Source: Flavisolibacter ginsengisoli DSM 18119 (GTDB lineage Bacteria; Bacteroidota; Bacteroidia; Chitinophagales; Chitinophagaceae). From it: a stretch of DNA of 64,000 bases. A program made the position numbers and the translations under genes. Below are positions 62,422 through 64,000 of this stretch, piece by piece (the first letter of the stretch is position 1; the number at the start of each line of letters is the position of its first letter). The notes below the pieces were generated by a model, which had not been told where the DNA came from, ran no database searches, and saw only the letters and a list, made by a program, of their open reading frames with translations. Where the stretch lies: contig NZ_FQUU01000021.1 in assembly GCF_900129295.1 (NCBI RefSeq), positions 1 to 64,000 on the forward strand, given 5' to 3'.

Positions 62422-64000
62422 TTATCTTAAAAATACAAGTTCCCTGTATTTAGGTAAGTACCATTCTTTGTCATCTACCATCAGCTCAAGCTTGTCAACA
62501 TGGTATCTCAGCTCATCAAAGAACTTCTCCTTGACATCTGTACAATAAGCCAGTGCTTTACCTCTGGTATCTGTAAGGTTATTAGCTTTTTTCCTGGCTT
62601 CGATCATGGCAACTGTTAGCTCGCTTACTTTATTGATATGCTCTGAGATCTTAGAAAGTATTTCAGTTCTTTGAGCGCAAGCAGCATCTCCAAGTCCTAT
62701 ATCTTTCAAACCTTTTACATTCTCAACCAGAATATTTTGGTAACGTACTGCAGCCGGAAGAACATGACTCGTTGATAGCTCGGCCATTAGCCTGCTTTCT
62801 ATTTGTACTTTCTTGATATACTTTTCCAACTCAATCTCGTGACGTGCTTCCAGCTCAGGATGAGAATAGATATTATTATCAGAGAAAAGCTTCTTTGCTT
62901 TTTCAGTTACCATGGCATCCAGGGCAAGCGGCGTTGTTTTTACATTGGGCAATCCGCGGCGTTCTGCTTCTTTCTCCCATTCTGCGCTGTAGCCATCACC
63001 TTCAAACAATATTTTTTCACTGGCCACAATGTATTCCCTGATGGTATGCATGATGGCTATTTCTTTTTTCTCTCCTTTTTCAATCAGGCCATCTACATCC
63101 TTTTTAAATTTCTTCAGTGTGTCAGCCATTATCGTATTCAGCACAGTCATGGCATTCGCGCAGTTGGCTGATGATCCTACTGCCCTGAATTCAAATTTAT
63201 TTCCTGTAAAAGCAAATGGGGAAGTGCGGTTCCTGTCCGTATTATCCATTAATAATTCCGGTATGCTGCGATGGATATCTATCTTCAGCATGCTTTCATC
63301 CGTCTCATCCATTTTTTCTGTTACCCTGGCTTTTACATCCTGTAAAACCTTGGTAAGATATTCACCTATAAATACGGAGATAATGGCAGGAGGTGCTTCA
63401 TTGGCGCCAAGGCGAAAATCATTACTTGCTGAAGCAATAGAAGCCCTCAATAGATCTGAATAATCGTGTACAGCTTTAATGCTGTTAACAAAAAATGCCA
63501 GGAACATTAAATTGGTTTTGGGAGTTTTACCGGGAGCCAGCAGGTTAACACCTGTATCTGTTGCCATGCTCCAGTTATTGTGTTTTCCGCTTCCATTAAT
63601 GCCTGCAAATGGCTTTTCATGCAAAAGCACTCTGAGTTTATGACGGGCAGCCACACGTGTCATAATATCCATCAATAGAGTATTATGATCTACTGCAAGA
63701 TTTACTTCTTCAAATATTGGTGCACATTCAAACTGGGCGGGAGCCACTTCATTGTGACGGGTGCGAAGCGGAATACCCAATTTATAAGCTTCATTTTCAT
63801 AATCCAGCATGAAGGCATAGATCCTTTCAGGAATGGAACCAAAATAATGGTCCTCCAGTTGTTGTCCTTTTGCAGGGTTATGTCCAAAAACTGTCCGGCC
63901 ACAAAGTACCAGGTCTGGTCTTGCATTAAACAATCCTTCATCAACAATAAAATATTCCTGTTCCCATCCTAATGTTGGAGTTACGTGAGCTACATTCCTG
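62422..64000 (-). CDS. glnN: Glutamine synthetase type III, C-terminal part (runs off window)
   Basis: The visible 526 residues are the C-terminal part of a type III glutamine synthetase (about 730 residues in full). [12 protein letters not shown] lies just before the right edge, then [28 protein letters not shown], and [13 protein letters not shown], the catalytic His loop of the glutamine synthetase family. The C-terminal tail with [19 protein letters not shown] is typical of GSIII and absent from GSI. It makes glutamine from glutamate and ammonia using ATP. The N-terminus and promoter lie outside the window. Confidence 0.95.
   Translation of the reverse strand, partial: RNVAHVTPTLGWEQEYFIVDEGLFNARPDLVLCGRTVFGHNPAKGQQLEDHYFGSIPERIYAFMLDYENEAYKLGIPLRTRHNEVAPAQFECAPIFEEVNLAVDHNTLLMDIMTRVAARHKLRVLLHEKPFAGINGSGKHNNWSMATDTGVNLLAPGKTPKTNLMFLAFFVNSIKAVHDYSDLLRASIASASNDFRLGANEAPPAIISVFIGEYLTKVLQDVKARVTEKMDETDESMLKIDIHRSIPELLMDNTDRNRTSPFAFTGNKFEFRAVGSSANCANAMTVLNTIMADTLKKFKKDVDGLIEKGEKKEIAIMHTIREYIVASEKILFEGDGYSAEWEKEAERRGLPNVKTTPLALDAMVTEKAKKLFSDNNIYSHPELEARHEIELEKYIKKVQIESRLMAELSTSHVLPAAVRYQNILVENVKGLKDIGLGDAACAQRTEILSKISEHINKVSELTVAMIEARKKANNLTDTRGKALAYCTDVKEKFFDELRYHVDKLELMVDDKEWYLPKYRELVFLR

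Noticed and set aside
1-64000. CRISPR array, tRNA, rRNA or prophage
   Set aside because: No regularly spaced repeats, cloverleaf-like sequences, rRNA motifs or phage structural genes were seen.

Overview
The window reads as chromosomal DNA of a Bacteroidota bacterium, most likely of the family Chitinophagaceae. The evidence is a moderately AT-rich base composition, type IX secretion (T9SS) C-terminal sorting domains on three proteins, an Oar-like TonB-dependent receptor, a type III glutamine synthetase, fused RibBA, ClpC rather than ClpA, very few Shine-Dalgarno sites, and several matches to the Bacteroidota -7 box TAnnTTTG close to start codons. Species cannot be named from sequence alone. 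No rRNA, tRNA or CRISPR array was seen.

Layout. 1-577: the 5' end of an IS110-family transposase running off the left edge, its non-coding flank (candidate bridge RNA), and a CTTTGCR/CGCAAAG palindromic repeat. 578-5174: secreted GH13 glucosidase, a voltage-gated-type channel with an atypical pore, a cysteine-rich copper-storage protein, a flavin/2Fe-2S reductase and a VOC protein. 5232-14807: a stretch rich in amide-bond chemistry, with a class I glutamine amidotransferase, SGNH hydrolase, YtcJ-like amidohydrolase, amidase, S33 peptidase lipoprotein, then an ATP-grasp ligase plus YbdK-type carboxylate-amine ligase opposite an esterase. This is the best candidate for an undescribed small-molecule system. 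14868-25554: Oar-like receptor, ribBA, a very large TamB-like protein, malate dehydrogenase. 25659-33589: a T9SS subtilase-like protein, three lipoprotein HEIGH-type metalloproteases (two in tandem), an RlmK-like methyltransferase and a DEDDh/GIY-YIG nuclease fusion. 33636-39269: thioesterase and MFS operon, FKBP isomerase, two T9SS cargo proteins sharing a C-terminal module.

39375-48174 is mainly housekeeping: cmk, clpC, an atypical STAS protein, fructosamine-kinase-like protein, rnz, esterase, dapA, accA. 48291-51459 holds a thioredoxin-like protein and a notable fusion of a kinase-like periplasmic domain with a BamA-type barrel. 51578-54286 is the efp-accB-accC row; this EF-P lacks the usual PGKG loop. 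54340-60040 is an envelope/stress-type region: MarR repressor with a candidate operator, small secreted proteins, sterol-desaturase-type hydroxylase, an App1-like phosphatase operon opposite a lipid kinase, and CsbD. The window closes with an Uup-like ABC-F protein, a 34-residue membrane microprotein, and the C-terminal part of glutamine synthetase III.

Genes are mostly single or in operons of two or three, commonly separated by perfect bidirectional hairpin terminators. Several open frames extend upstream of the most plausible start; starts given here were trimmed to the Met preceding a signal peptide or conserved domain, as noted in each entry.
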